DNA from: Acidocella sp.
GTDB lineage: Bacteria; Pseudomonadota; Alphaproteobacteria; Acetobacterales; Acetobacteraceae
Assembly (NCBI GenBank): GCA_026224875.1
Contig: JAMFRU010000008.1
Location: forward strand, 1 to 64,000
Length of the DNA stretch: 64,000 bases
Direction: 5' to 3'
Shown in pieces: positions 26,768 through 36,098 of this stretch; within the stretch, counting starts at the first letter, position 1; each line of letters starts with the position of its first letter. The position numbers and the translations under genes were made by a program. The notes under the pieces are model-generated. The model was given only the letters and a program-made list of their open reading frames with translations. It had not been told where the DNA came from and searched no databases.

Positions 26768-26788
26768 GGCGGCGCATAAAGCGCCGCC
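26768..26788 (+). terminator. Terminator-like hairpin
   Basis: GGCGGCGC-ATAAA-GCGCCGCC. Confidence 0.55.
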
Positions 26789-26859
26789 AAGTTTAGGGAG
26801 GAAACGTCCAAGAAACAGGAGAGTAAACTCATCCTGTAGTCTTAGTGTATAGCTCAAGC

Positions 26860-26897
26860 GATGCTGCAGTGCAAGATAAATTTTGCGATGCAACATC
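26860..26897. repeat. Imperfect inverted repeat upstream of tRNA-Ser
   Basis: GATGCTGCAGTGCAA-N8-TTGCGATGCAACATC; 12/15 complementary. Confidence 0.6.
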
Positions 26898-27031
26898 TTT
26901 CACCCGTTAAATTTTATGAATACAGCAAAAACAATGCTCTACATGTTTTGTGGCGGGGAGGCTTTACGCCGCCGCCATGCTCGCTTATGAGCAGATCATG
27001 GCAAGACGGTGCAATTCGTCCGGCCGGGCAT

Positions 27032-27124
27032 GGAGGGGTGGCCGAGAGGCTGAAGGCGGCGGTTTGCTAAACCGTTATACTGGGTTAACTAGTATCGTGG
27101 GTTCGAATCCCATCTCCTCCGCCA
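27032..27124 (+). tRNA. tRNA-Ser(GCT)
   Basis: GGAGGGG acceptor, anticodon loop GGTTTGCTAAACC, long variable arm, GTTCGAATCC T-arm, encoded CCA. Confidence 0.95.
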
Positions 27125-27324
27125 GCCTGGCCTGCCCACGAGCGTTCGCCGCTGTCGTCGAAGTAATTGAAAAACCCCGCAATTTCTGATGTTCTTGGCT
27201 GAATGGTGTCCGCCGTTTTTCGCCTCGTTGAACATCGTCAGCTCTTTGCCTGCCGGCCCTCCGCCCGCCAGATCGCCTGCAGCGTTAATTCCTCTACCCA
27301 AGCATCGGGCACTCCGGCATCCTC

Positions 27325-28140
27325 TTGGCTATGCGAGAGAAGCGTCTGAACCAGACGGATAGCCACCTGACCGAAAGCACCCGCGAGGTGGTGCTGCGCT
27401 ACCATGACTGCTGGGAGCGGCGCGATGTTGAAGCTGTGTTGGCGCTCTGCCACCCGGATATCGAGTATAATAATTATTTCCAGAATCTCTGCATGCGCCT
27501 GGGCGGCCTGCGCGACTATGTCACCCGCACCATGCCTGTCCGGCCCAATGAATTCCTGGACCAGATCGATCGTGTCCGGGTCGATGGCGACACCGCCTTC
27601 ATCCAATACAGTATCGCCATTATGCTGAGCGGGCGTCTGGCCGTGTTCCACTCCAGCGAGGCCATTACCGTGCGCGATGGGCTGGTGATACAGATCAACG
27701 AATATGCCACGTTGAGCCGCGCGCCGACCCCGGGCGCGGCGCGGCGCGAGGGGGTGTTGACCCGCCCGCTGGCCAGCCGCCTTGGCCTCTCGCCGCGCCA
27801 GCTCAGCCAGCTGGCTGCCGATCTCGAAGAGTATTTTGCGAAGGCCCAGCCCTATTTAGACCCCGAGCTAGATCTCACCCAGGTTGCCGCTGCCACCGGT
27901 TATACGCGCAACCAAACCTCCTACCTGTTCAATCAGGTTATGGGACTCACCTTTTACCAATACGTTAACCAAAAGCGCCTGGACTATTTTCTCGCACAGT
28001 TGCGCCCGGCGCAGGAACTCAGCATCGACAAGCTTGCCTTCGCCGCCGGGTTCAACTCGCTCTCGGCCTTCTACCGCTGCTTTCGTCAGCAAACCGGCAT
28101 GCCGCCGCGCGAATATTTGCAGCAACTGATGAAAAAATAG
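27325..28140 (+). CDS. Regulator: N-terminal SnoaL/NTF2-like domain fused to AraC-type HTH
   Basis: 271 aa; N-term EVVLRYHDCWERRDVEAVLALCHPDIEYNNYF...; C-term DLTQVAAATGYTRNQTSYLFNQVMGLTFYQYVNQKRLDYF...AGFNSLSAFYRCFRQQTGMPPREYLQ. Confidence 0.82.
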   Translation: MAMREKRLNQTDSHLTESTREVVLRYHDCWERRDVEAVLALCHPDIEYNNYFQNLCMRLGGLRDYVTRTMPVRPNEFLDQIDRVRVDGDTAFIQYSIAIMLSGRLAVFHSSEAITVRDGLVIQINEYATLSRAPTPGAARREGVLTRPLASRLGLSPRQLSQLAADLEEYFAKAQPYLDPELDLTQVAAATGYTRNQTSYLFNQVMGLTFYQYVNQKRLDYFLAQLRPAQELSIDKLAFAAGFNSLSAFYRCFRQQTGMPPREYLQQLMKK

Positions 28141-28230
28141 TGAGTGCTGGCATTCCTTGCGTACCCGCAAGTACGACAGAGCGCCAAGCCTGCCTCTAAG
28201 GTCGCCAGTTCGTGACGTGGAGTGGTCTGA

Positions 28231-29652
28231 ATGCCGGCATGGCGCCAAATTAGCTTATGGATGAACCAGTTGGATGACGCGCTGCAGGCGCGCCCAAGCC
28301 TGGAGGGGGAGCACGACGTAGATGTCGCCATTATCGGCGCAGGGTACACCGGGCTTTGGACGGCTTATTACTTAAAAACCCGCGCTCCGGAGCTGAAAAT
28401 CACCATCCTTGAGGCCGAAACCGCTGGTTTCGGCGCTTCGGGGCGCAATGGCGGCTGGTTGATGGGGGCGATGCTGGGGGAGGGGCGGCTTGTCGGCAAT
28501 CTACCCGAGCCGCGGCGGCGCGCCAGCTGGGATCTGCTGCATGCCATTCCGGATGAAGTGGCGCGCGTGCTGGCTGTTGAAAGCATCGACTGCGACTACC
28601 GCAAGGGCGGCATGCTGGACTGCGCCGCGCGCTACCCCGAGCAGGAGCGCCGGCTGCGCGCCCATTTGGCCGCGTTGCGCCGGGAAGGTCTGACTGAAGA
28701 CGATTACCGTTGGCTGGCCCCTGCCGAGCTTGACCAGCAACTGCGCATCTCCGGCGCCATGGGTGCCCTCTACACGCCCCATTGTGCCACCATAAACCCG
28801 GCCAAACTCGCCCGCGGCCTGGCCCTGGCCGTGGAGCGTCTGGGCGTGCGGCTCTACGAGAAGAGCCGGGTCGAGCAATGGGAGCCGGGCCTGCTGCGCA
28901 CCGGCCAGGGCAGCGTTAAAGCGCATTGGATTGTCCCCGCCGTGGAGGGCTATGCCCCCACCCTGCCGCCGCTCGGCCGCTACCAGCTGCCTGTACAGAG
29001 CCTGATGGTCGCCACCGAGCCGCTCGACGAGTCGGTCTGGGACGAAATCGGCCTGGCGCATGGCCAGGCCTTCAGTGAACACAGCCGCCAGGTTACCTAC
29101 GGCCAACGCACCCGGGATAATCGCCTGGCCTTCGGCGCGCGCGGCGGCTACCGTTTTGGTGGCGATCCGCGCGGTGGTTTCAGCCCCACCGGCGCCCAAA
29201 TCCAGCTCCGCCGCTCTCTGTTCAGCGCGCTATTGCCGCAGCTCAAGGACGTTGCCATCACCCATGCCTGGGGCGGCCATCTCGGCATGTCGCGCCGGTT
29301 TAAGCCGCAGATGCTGATCGACCGGCGCAACCGCATCGCCCTGTCCGGCGGCTATGGCGGCGAGGGCGTGGGGGCCGCCAATCTCGGCGGGCGCACTTTG
29401 GCCGACCTCATACTGGGGCGCGACAGCCCGGAGACGCACCAGCCCTGGGTCATCAACGACCGCAGGATGCAGGACGCGCTGCGCCCCTGGGAGCCCGAAC
29501 CCCTGCGCTGGCTGGCCTACAAGGCCATCATCGCGAGCTTCGTGCGGGAAGATGAGATTCTGGCCGACCCGCAGAGCGCCCCATGGCGCCGGCGCATGGC
29601 GGAGAAACTGGCCGATGCTATGGAACGGCTGATGACCTGGCCGATCGGCTGA
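28231..29652 (+). CDS. FAD-dependent oxidoreductase (DAO family, PuuB-like)
   Basis: 473 aa; VDVAIIGAGYTGLWTAYYLK...GFGASGRNGGWLMG; ALSGGYGGEGVGAANLGGRTLADLILG. Confidence 0.85.
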   Translation: MPAWRQISLWMNQLDDALQARPSLEGEHDVDVAIIGAGYTGLWTAYYLKTRAPELKITILEAETAGFGASGRNGGWLMGAMLGEGRLVGNLPEPRRRASWDLLHAIPDEVARVLAVESIDCDYRKGGMLDCAARYPEQERRLRAHLAALRREGLTEDDYRWLAPAELDQQLRISGAMGALYTPHCATINPAKLARGLALAVERLGVRLYEKSRVEQWEPGLLRTGQGSVKAHWIVPAVEGYAPTLPPLGRYQLPVQSLMVATEPLDESVWDEIGLAHGQAFSEHSRQVTYGQRTRDNRLAFGARGGYRFGGDPRGGFSPTGAQIQLRRSLFSALLPQLKDVAITHAWGGHLGMSRRFKPQMLIDRRNRIALSGGYGGEGVGAANLGGRTLADLILGRDSPETHQPWVINDRRMQDALRPWEPEPLRWLAYKAIIASFVREDEILADPQSAPWRRRMAEKLADAMERLMTWPIG

Positions 29653-29689
29653 GGTGCCGTGCGAAATAATCGAAACATGTGGAGCAAAA

Positions 29690-30040
29690 ATGAAACCGAC
29701 CCTTCTTAAAGCCGCCCTCGATCTGGAGCTTGGCGATGCCACTCCCGTGGGCCAGCCTCTGGGCGAACCGGTTGCCGTCACGCGCTCCCATGGCGAGGAG
29801 CGCGCCGACCAGGTCGAGACCGGCGTGTGGGAATGTACGCCCGGTATCTGGCGCCGTAGCATCACCGCGCAGGAGTTCTGCCATTTCATCGCCGGGCGCG
29901 GCACCTACACCCCGGAGGGTGAAGCCCCCATCGCCTTTCAGGCCGGCGATGCGCTCCTGCTGCCCGAGAACAGCCTTGGCGTATGGGATATTCAGGAAAC
30001 GGTCCGCAAGACCTACGTGCTCATCTATCGCAACGCGTGA
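29690..30040 (+). CDS. Cupin domain protein
   Basis: ~116 aa; WECTPGIWRRSITAQEFCHFIAGRGTYTPEG...FQAGDALLLPENSLGVWDIQETVRKTYVL. Confidence 0.82.
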   Translation: MKPTLLKAALDLELGDATPVGQPLGEPVAVTRSHGEERADQVETGVWECTPGIWRRSITAQEFCHFIAGRGTYTPEGEAPIAFQAGDALLLPENSLGVWDIQETVRKTYVLIYRNA

Positions 30041-31164
30041 TGGAGCGCGTGATGGAGCAAATGAACCGCGACATGCACGAACCACCTCTCTCCGGCGCGG
30101 GCACATTGGGTGCCATCTCCTTACGTGGTGTGACCAGGGTTTTTGCCGGTGCCGTCACCGCGGTCAACCAGATCGATCTCGACATAAACCCCGGCGAGTT
30201 TTTTACCCTGCTCGGCCCATCGGGCTGCGGCAAGACCACCTTGCTGCGCATGATCGCCGGATTCGAGACGCCTGATGCGGGGCGCATCCTCATCTCCGGG
30301 CGCGAGATGCAGGACGTGCCGGCGCACCGGCGGGCGGTGAATACGGTGTTTCAGTCCTACGCACTGTTTCCGCATTTGAATGTGGAACAGAATATTGGCT
30401 TTGGCCTGCGCATGCGCGGGGTGAAGGCGCCGGAGCGCAAGAAGCGCGTCGATGCGATGATGGAGCTGATGCAGATCGGCCCCTTCGCCACCCGCAGCGC
30501 CACCCAGCTTTCCGGCGGCCAACGCCAGCGCGTGGCTTTGGCCCGCGCTTTGGTGAACGAGCCCGAGGTGGTGCTGCTCGATGAGCCGCTCTCGGCGCTC
30601 GACGCCAAATTGCGCACCGAGTTGCAGATCGAGCTGCTGCGCATGCAGAAGCGCCTGGGCATGACCTTCATCTTTGTCACGCATGACCAGCATGAGGCAC
30701 TGGTGATGTCGGACCGCATCGCGGTGATGAGCAAGGGAAAAATCCAGCAGGTCGGCCCGGTGCTCGATGTGTATGAGAAGCCGCGCAATGCTTTTGTCGC
30801 GGAATTTCTCGGCCTGTCCAACATCTTTGCGCTCACGCCAAGCACCGCGCACAAGGTGCAGACGGTTCTGGGTGAGCTGGATGTGGCCGAGCCTCTGCAA
30901 GGCGCCAGCCTCGCCATGATCCGCCCGGAAAAAATCTGGTTCTACCCGGCCACCACGGCACGCGAGCGGCCCAATATGTTCCCCGGTGTGGTTCGGGAGA
31001 GCATCTATATGGGTGCTGCCACGCAATACCGGATCGAGCTGGCCAACGCGCAGTTTATCACGGGAGTCGAAACCAACAATAAAGCGGCCGAGCGCAGTTG
31101 GTGCCCCGGTGAAGCCGTTCTGATCGAGCTGAAGCCTGAAAACATCATGTTGATCGAGCCATGA
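30040..31164 (+). CDS. ABC transporter ATP-binding protein (PotA-like, putative polyamine)
   Basis: TGATG overlap start; GPSGCGKTTLLRMIAGFE, LSGGQRQRVALARAL, C-terminal TOBE-like region. Confidence 0.88.
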   Translation: MERVMEQMNRDMHEPPLSGAGTLGAISLRGVTRVFAGAVTAVNQIDLDINPGEFFTLLGPSGCGKTTLLRMIAGFETPDAGRILISGREMQDVPAHRRAVNTVFQSYALFPHLNVEQNIGFGLRMRGVKAPERKKRVDAMMELMQIGPFATRSATQLSGGQRQRVALARALVNEPEVVLLDEPLSALDAKLRTELQIELLRMQKRLGMTFIFVTHDQHEALVMSDRIAVMSKGKIQQVGPVLDVYEKPRNAFVAEFLGLSNIFALTPSTAHKVQTVLGELDVAEPLQGASLAMIRPEKIWFYPATTARERPNMFPGVVRESIYMGAATQYRIELANAQFITGVETNNKAAERSWCPGEAVLIELKPENIMLIEP

Positions 31165-32075
31165 GCCCGGCCAGGACACAGGCCGAAGTGGAAGGGCGCC
31201 GCCAGCGCGCGCGCCTATGGACCACCTCGGGCCCCGGCCTCGTCTGGATCATGCTGTTCCTGCTGATCCCCAGCGCCGGGCTGCTCGCCATCGCCTTCTT
31301 CTCGGCTGATGATTACGGCAATCCGGTATTGCCGCTCTCGACGCAGCCCTTCCAGCAAGTGGCTGGTTTCTCGTTGTTGGGCTGGGATGCCGGTAATATT
31401 GCAATCTTTCTCCGCTCGCTGCAGCAGGCCGGGATCGCCACGCTGGCCGCCATCGTTATTGCCTATCCGCTGGTGTTCTTCATCCTTTCGCGCCCGCCGG
31501 CGGTGCGCCCGCTGCTATTGCTGTTTGTCATCCTGCCCAGTTGGACGAACCAGGTGGTGCGCACCTATGCCTGGCTGGAACTGCTGGGGCCGAACGCGCC
31601 GCTCTCCTGGCTTGCGCACAGCCTGCACCTCCTGCCGCCGGAACTCGGTCTCGCCCCGGGCAGCCTCGCCGTTACCAGCGGGCTTGCCTATAACTACCTG
31701 CCCTACATGATCGTGCCGCTCTACGCCTCGGCCGAAAAACTGGACTGGGCACTGGTCGAAGCCGGACGGGATCTCTACGCTGCGGGCATAAAGCTGTTTT
31801 GGCACACGGTTTTCCCGCAAACACTGCCGGGACTGCTCTCCGGCGTCATCTTCGTTGCCATTCCGGCATTCGGTGACTACGTGGTGCCGGCCCTCCTGGG
31901 GGGCGACAAGGCGATGATGATCGGCTCGCTGATCTCCGCGCAATTCATCGAGACACCGGACTGGCCCTATGGCGCGGCGCTTACGCTCATCATGCTCGCC
32001 TTCACCGGGCTCGGGCTGGTGGCGTTCCGCATCTTCTCACGCAAACTCGGTGGCACCGGGGAGACAGCGATATGA
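31161..32075 (+). CDS. ABC transporter permease (PotB-like)
   Basis: 304-aa multi-TM; EAGRDLYAAGIKLFWHTVFPQTLPG EAA motif. Confidence 0.88.
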   Translation: MSPARTQAEVEGRRQRARLWTTSGPGLVWIMLFLLIPSAGLLAIAFFSADDYGNPVLPLSTQPFQQVAGFSLLGWDAGNIAIFLRSLQQAGIATLAAIVIAYPLVFFILSRPPAVRPLLLLFVILPSWTNQVVRTYAWLELLGPNAPLSWLAHSLHLLPPELGLAPGSLAVTSGLAYNYLPYMIVPLYASAEKLDWALVEAGRDLYAAGIKLFWHTVFPQTLPGLLSGVIFVAIPAFGDYVVPALLGGDKAMMIGSLISAQFIETPDWPYGAALTLIMLAFTGLGLVAFRIFSRKLGGTGETAI

Positions 32076-32926
32076 TCCCGCGCAAGCTCGGCTACGCGCT
32101 TTCCGGTTTTGCCTGGCCTGTTTATGCGCTGCTCTACACGCCGCTCGCACTCGTAGCCTATTACTCGCTGGCGCCGGCGCCGAATATGGCGGGGCATTCC
32201 TTCCATGCCTATCATGTGTTGCTGCACGATGGCGCGGCATTCGCCGCTCTGCGGCTGTCGCTTATTCTCGCGCTATGCTCAGCGACCAGCGCTACGGCGC
32301 TGGGTACGCTGTTGGGCTATGGGCTGTGCCGTTTTCGCAGCCGCAATGCCCGCGGCGTGCTGGCGCAGCTCCCCAGCCTCATCATCTACACGCCGATCAT
32401 CATGCCAAGCCTGGTGTTCGGGATTTCGGAGCTGATCTTCTTCAACTTCGTGCATAGTGTCACGGGGTTCCTGGCCGCCGGCCTGCAAACCATGCTGATC
32501 GCGCATATCACCTTCGAAATCCCCTATGTCGCGCTTACCGTATTTGGCCGCCTCTCCGGATTGGACCAGAATTTATTTGAAGCATCGCATGATCTTTACG
32601 CCGATGGGCTGAAGAGCTTCCTTTATCTCGTCATCCCGGTGGTGCAGCCGGCCATCATCGGGGGCTTTCTGCTCGGCATCACGTTATCTATCGATGATTT
32701 CACCATCAGCTTCTTCACCGCCGGGCCCGGCAGCGTCACGCTGCCGATCTACATCTACAGCGCGATCGCGCGAAAGGGCATCTCACCAGAGATCAACGCC
32801 CTCGGCACGCTGATGATCGGCACAATCATCGTAATCGCCTTGCTGCATTTCTTCATCTCCCGGCAGCGGGAACGCACGCGCCAAGGTGTTTTTCCTCCCC
32901 CCCAACAGACAAAAGGAGCCGTATAA
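32072..32926 (+). CDS. ABC transporter permease (PotC-like)
   Basis: 284-aa multi-TM; EASHDLYADGLKSFLYLVIPVVQPAIIGG; SIDDFTISFFTAGPGSVTLPIYIYS. Confidence 0.88.
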   Translation: MIPRKLGYALSGFAWPVYALLYTPLALVAYYSLAPAPNMAGHSFHAYHVLLHDGAAFAALRLSLILALCSATSATALGTLLGYGLCRFRSRNARGVLAQLPSLIIYTPIIMPSLVFGISELIFFNFVHSVTGFLAAGLQTMLIAHITFEIPYVALTVFGRLSGLDQNLFEASHDLYADGLKSFLYLVIPVVQPAIIGGFLLGITLSIDDFTISFFTAGPGSVTLPIYIYSAIARKGISPEINALGTLMIGTIIVIALLHFFISRQRERTRQGVFPPPQQTKGAV

Positions 32927-34017
32927 TGAAAGACCGAATATTAAAGAAGATACTCTCCGTGACCGCCGTGTTGAGCATGACGATGCTCACCCAGGGGTTC
33001 TCCGCTGCCCCGGCCGAGGCCCAAAGCAATGTGCCGGTCCTCAATCTCTTTACCTGGTCCGACTATATCGATCCGGCCCTGGTCACGAAGTTCGAAGCTC
33101 AGTGCCATTGCAAGCTGGTGGAGACCGATTACGACAGCAACTCCGAGATGATGGCCAAGCTGAAGCTAGGCGGTACGTCTCAATATGACGTGGTGGTGCC
33201 ATCGAATTTCGTGATCCTGGAAATGGCCGACGAAGGGCTGATCCAGCCGGTCGACCACAGCAAGCTGAGCAATTTCTCCAACTTGATCGAGCGCTTCCAG
33301 AATCCGACCTACGATCCGGGCGATAAATATTCGATCCCCTATCAATGGGGCACCACCGGCATGGTCTACGACCCAGCCAAACTGAAAAACCCGCCGCAGA
33401 GCTGGTCGCTGCTCTTCGACCCGGCGGTGAATCCCAATTATCCCTTCGTGCTGCCCAAAGGCGAGGGGCGCAACGAAATTTCCGCCGCCTGCGCTTATCT
33501 CGGCTACGGCTTCAACTGTATGGCGCAAGACCAGTGGGTTGCGGCGGCCAAGCTGATCAAGCAAACCAGGAAGCGGCCAAATTTCGCCGGTTTCGTCGAT
33601 GAAACCCCGGCACTCTCGCAGGTCAAGACCGGGCTGCTGGCGACCTCCATTGCCTTCAACGGCGATGTCGGCAATTGCCATGCCGACGGGTCCTGCCGCA
33701 CGTTGCAATACTTCATTCCCAAGGAAGGCGGCGATATCTGGGTCGATACCATGGCGATCACCTCACACGCCAAACAACCCGCGCTGGCGCTGGAATTCAT
33801 CAATTTCATCCTGGACGCAAAAAATGGCGCCCAGCTATCGAACTTCAACCAATATGCCAGCCCGAACGCAGCCGCCACACCGATGCTGCAGCCGGTCCTG
33901 CTGACCCCCATGTTTTCCCCGCCGGATACCGAGATGAGCCGGCTGGTCTTCCTTTCGCCACTCACGGGCGCAAAGCTGAAGCTCTTCAATGCCATCTGGA
34001 CGTCAGCGATGCAGTAA
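32926..34017 (+). CDS. Extracellular solute-binding protein (PotD/PotF-like)
   Basis: 363 aa; VLNLFTWSDYIDPALVTKFEAQCHCKLVETDYDSNSEMMAKL; IPYQWGTTGMVYDP. Confidence 0.88.
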   Translation: MKDRILKKILSVTAVLSMTMLTQGFSAAPAEAQSNVPVLNLFTWSDYIDPALVTKFEAQCHCKLVETDYDSNSEMMAKLKLGGTSQYDVVVPSNFVILEMADEGLIQPVDHSKLSNFSNLIERFQNPTYDPGDKYSIPYQWGTTGMVYDPAKLKNPPQSWSLLFDPAVNPNYPFVLPKGEGRNEISAACAYLGYGFNCMAQDQWVAAAKLIKQTRKRPNFAGFVDETPALSQVKTGLLATSIAFNGDVGNCHADGSCRTLQYFIPKEGGDIWVDTMAITSHAKQPALALEFINFILDAKNGAQLSNFNQYASPNAAATPMLQPVLLTPMFSPPDTEMSRLVFLSPLTGAKLKLFNAIWTSAMQ

Positions 34018-34251
34018 AACCGGCCAGCGCAAAAGCGAAATACTCTGGCGGATCTCAGCGGCAACGCCGTACGGAGACGCCAGAGTTGTTGCCAGAATGC
34101 TCATCCGGGGTTGCACCAAGGTCTCGCGCAGGACGACTTCGACCTTCTTGCGCAGCCGGCCTGACAAGCCCCGATGACTGGTCCACTTCATCTGGCTTAC
34201 GGGTGTTGGCCCGGCAGTTGCTAACCTCGCCAGCATGGAGATGGCGGGCGT

Positions 34252-34857
34252 ATGAAGATTCTGGTGGCCGAATGCGACAACAGCCACGCAAAGGAGCTGT
34301 TTGCCCGATTAAAGGCATTGGATGATAATTTTACCGTCACCTTTGCCGGTCCGGGGGAGAATCTGCTCGATGCCGTGCGCCGCGCCAGGCCCGATCTCGT
34401 AATCGTCGATATGGCCCGGCCGGACCGCGACGGGCTGGACTCCGTCCGCGCCTTGAACACGCAGGCCATGCTGCCGGTGCTGATGTTCATCGACGAAGAT
34501 GATCCGCATTTCATGGAGGAGGCCATCGACGCAGGGGTTTGCTCATACCATGTCGGCGGGGTGGCGCCGCCGGCGATCAAGCCGATCCTGCGCACCGCTA
34601 TGGCCGTATTCCAGCGCATGCGGGGGCTGCAGGCGCGGCTTACCGAGGCGGAGGAACAGGCTGAAGCGCGCAAGACGGTAGATGCCGCCAAGCGCCTGCT
34701 GATGACCCAGGATAAGATGAGCGAGCCCGCGGCGCATCGTTTTCTGCAGCGCCGTGCCATGGATCAACAGAAGAAACTAACCGAGATTGCCGCGGCTTTG
34801 CTGCGCGACCGCACGGCTTTGCCGCGCGACCCCAAGATGGAGGATAAGAATGGCTGA
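34252..34857 (+). CDS. nasT: ANTAR-domain response regulator (NasT-like antiterminator)
   Basis: 201 aa; receiver-like N-terminus, C-terminal AAKRLLMTQDKMSEPAAHRFLQRRAMDQ ANTAR signature; followed by NasS-like gene. Confidence 0.85.
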   Translation: MKILVAECDNSHAKELFARLKALDDNFTVTFAGPGENLLDAVRRARPDLVIVDMARPDRDGLDSVRALNTQAMLPVLMFIDEDDPHFMEEAIDAGVCSYHVGGVAPPAIKPILRTAMAVFQRMRGLQARLTEAEEQAEARKTVDAAKRLLMTQDKMSEPAAHRFLQRRAMDQQKKLTEIAAALLRDRTALPRDPKMEDKNG

Positions 34858-35836
34858 AACGATCCGTCTGGGCCTGTTGCGGCTATGCGATGCAGCGCCT
34901 TTGATTCTGGCCGATAATGAGGAGATGTTCGCAAGCAACGGCGTACGCGTGAGCCTCTCGGTTGAGCCATCCTGGGCTAATATTGCCGACAAGCTGAGCT
35001 ATGGCCTGCTCGATGGGGCGGTGATTCTGCCGCCTTTGGCCATGGCCTGTGCCGCGGGGTTGCGGGGGCGCAAAACCAACCTGATCATCCCTATGTCGCT
35101 CAATTCCGATGGGAGTGCCATAACGCTGGCAGCCCCGCTGCGCGAGGCGTTTGACCGTGGCGGCATGGCGGCCCTGGTGGCGGGCAAGCGGCTGCGCATT
35201 GCCGTTGTGCATGTATTTTCGACCCATAATCTACTGCTGCGTTACTGGCTGGCGGCGGCCGGGGTGGACCCGGATATCGACGTCGAAATCTGCGTTCTGC
35301 CGCCGGCGGAAATGGTGGGTGGCCTGGCGGCCGGGGCCATCGATGGCTTCTGTGTCGGCGCGCCCTGGGCCCAGGTGGCAATACATGCCGGGCTGGGCTT
35401 CATCGGCGTGCCTACAAGCGAGATATGGCGCGGGCACCCGGAAAAATGCCTGACGCTGCGCGAGGAGCTGTTGGAGCGCGATCCGGCCGGCGTTATGGCG
35501 CTGCTGCGCACTCTGCTTGCCAGTTCCGCTCTGTGTGCCGCCCCAGATAAATACCGTGCTCTAGCGGCTTTGCTGGCGCAGACTGAATATTTGCATCTGC
35601 CGGAGGATTTGCTCGCCAGCGCCCTTCCGCCAGCGGCAAGCGGGCCGGTTTTTACAGAGCAATATCCCGACGCTGCGCGCGCCGAATGGTTTGTCTCACA
35701 GATGCTGCGTTGGCACCTGGCGCCGTCTGGCAGCCTGGACGGCGCCACCAGCATATACCGGCCAGACCTGTTCCTGGCCGCCGGTGGCAGCATGCCGGTG
35801 GCCAGGCCGGAGATTTTCTGCGACACCCAGATATGA
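34850..35836 (+). CDS. nasS: Nitrate-binding-protein-like sensor (NasS/NrtA/CmpA family)
   Basis: ATG at 34850; LGLLRLCDAAPLILADNEEMFASNGVRVSLSVEPSWANIADKLSYGLLDGAVILPPLA; no signal peptide. Confidence 0.85.
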   Translation: MAETIRLGLLRLCDAAPLILADNEEMFASNGVRVSLSVEPSWANIADKLSYGLLDGAVILPPLAMACAAGLRGRKTNLIIPMSLNSDGSAITLAAPLREAFDRGGMAALVAGKRLRIAVVHVFSTHNLLLRYWLAAAGVDPDIDVEICVLPPAEMVGGLAAGAIDGFCVGAPWAQVAIHAGLGFIGVPTSEIWRGHPEKCLTLREELLERDPAGVMALLRTLLASSALCAAPDKYRALAALLAQTEYLHLPEDLLASALPPAASGPVFTEQYPDAARAEWFVSQMLRWHLAPSGSLDGATSIYRPDLFLAAGGSMPVARPEIFCDTQI

Positions 35837-36098
35837 TTATAAAATAACATAAATCGGTGTATTTTTGACTTGTTCGCATCATAATTAATCACTCCACGTT
35901 CTCGTGGTGTAGCGTCCGCCTAAATATGCCCCTATTTTCGTCCTGGCACGGGAATTGCTGCATTGCACTCGAACGGCGGATGCTGTTTGCAGTGCAGTCA
36001 ATGGCGATTGCATTTGCCAAGCGGGGGCGACCCCACTGAAATCTCGCGGGCCAAGGGACGGTTCGCAGGCGGCATAGCTCAGCGCATGCCGTGGAGTC

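Noticed and set aside
27032-27124. tRNA-Ser as an integrated element attachment site
   Set aside because: No integrase or repeated tRNA 3' end seen within the window.
34003-34287. 94-aa minus-strand ORF between the solute-binding protein and nasT
   Set aside because: Looked vaguely like a recombinase or repeat remnant (SHRGLSGRLRKKVEVVLRETLVQ) but no motif supports a family call.
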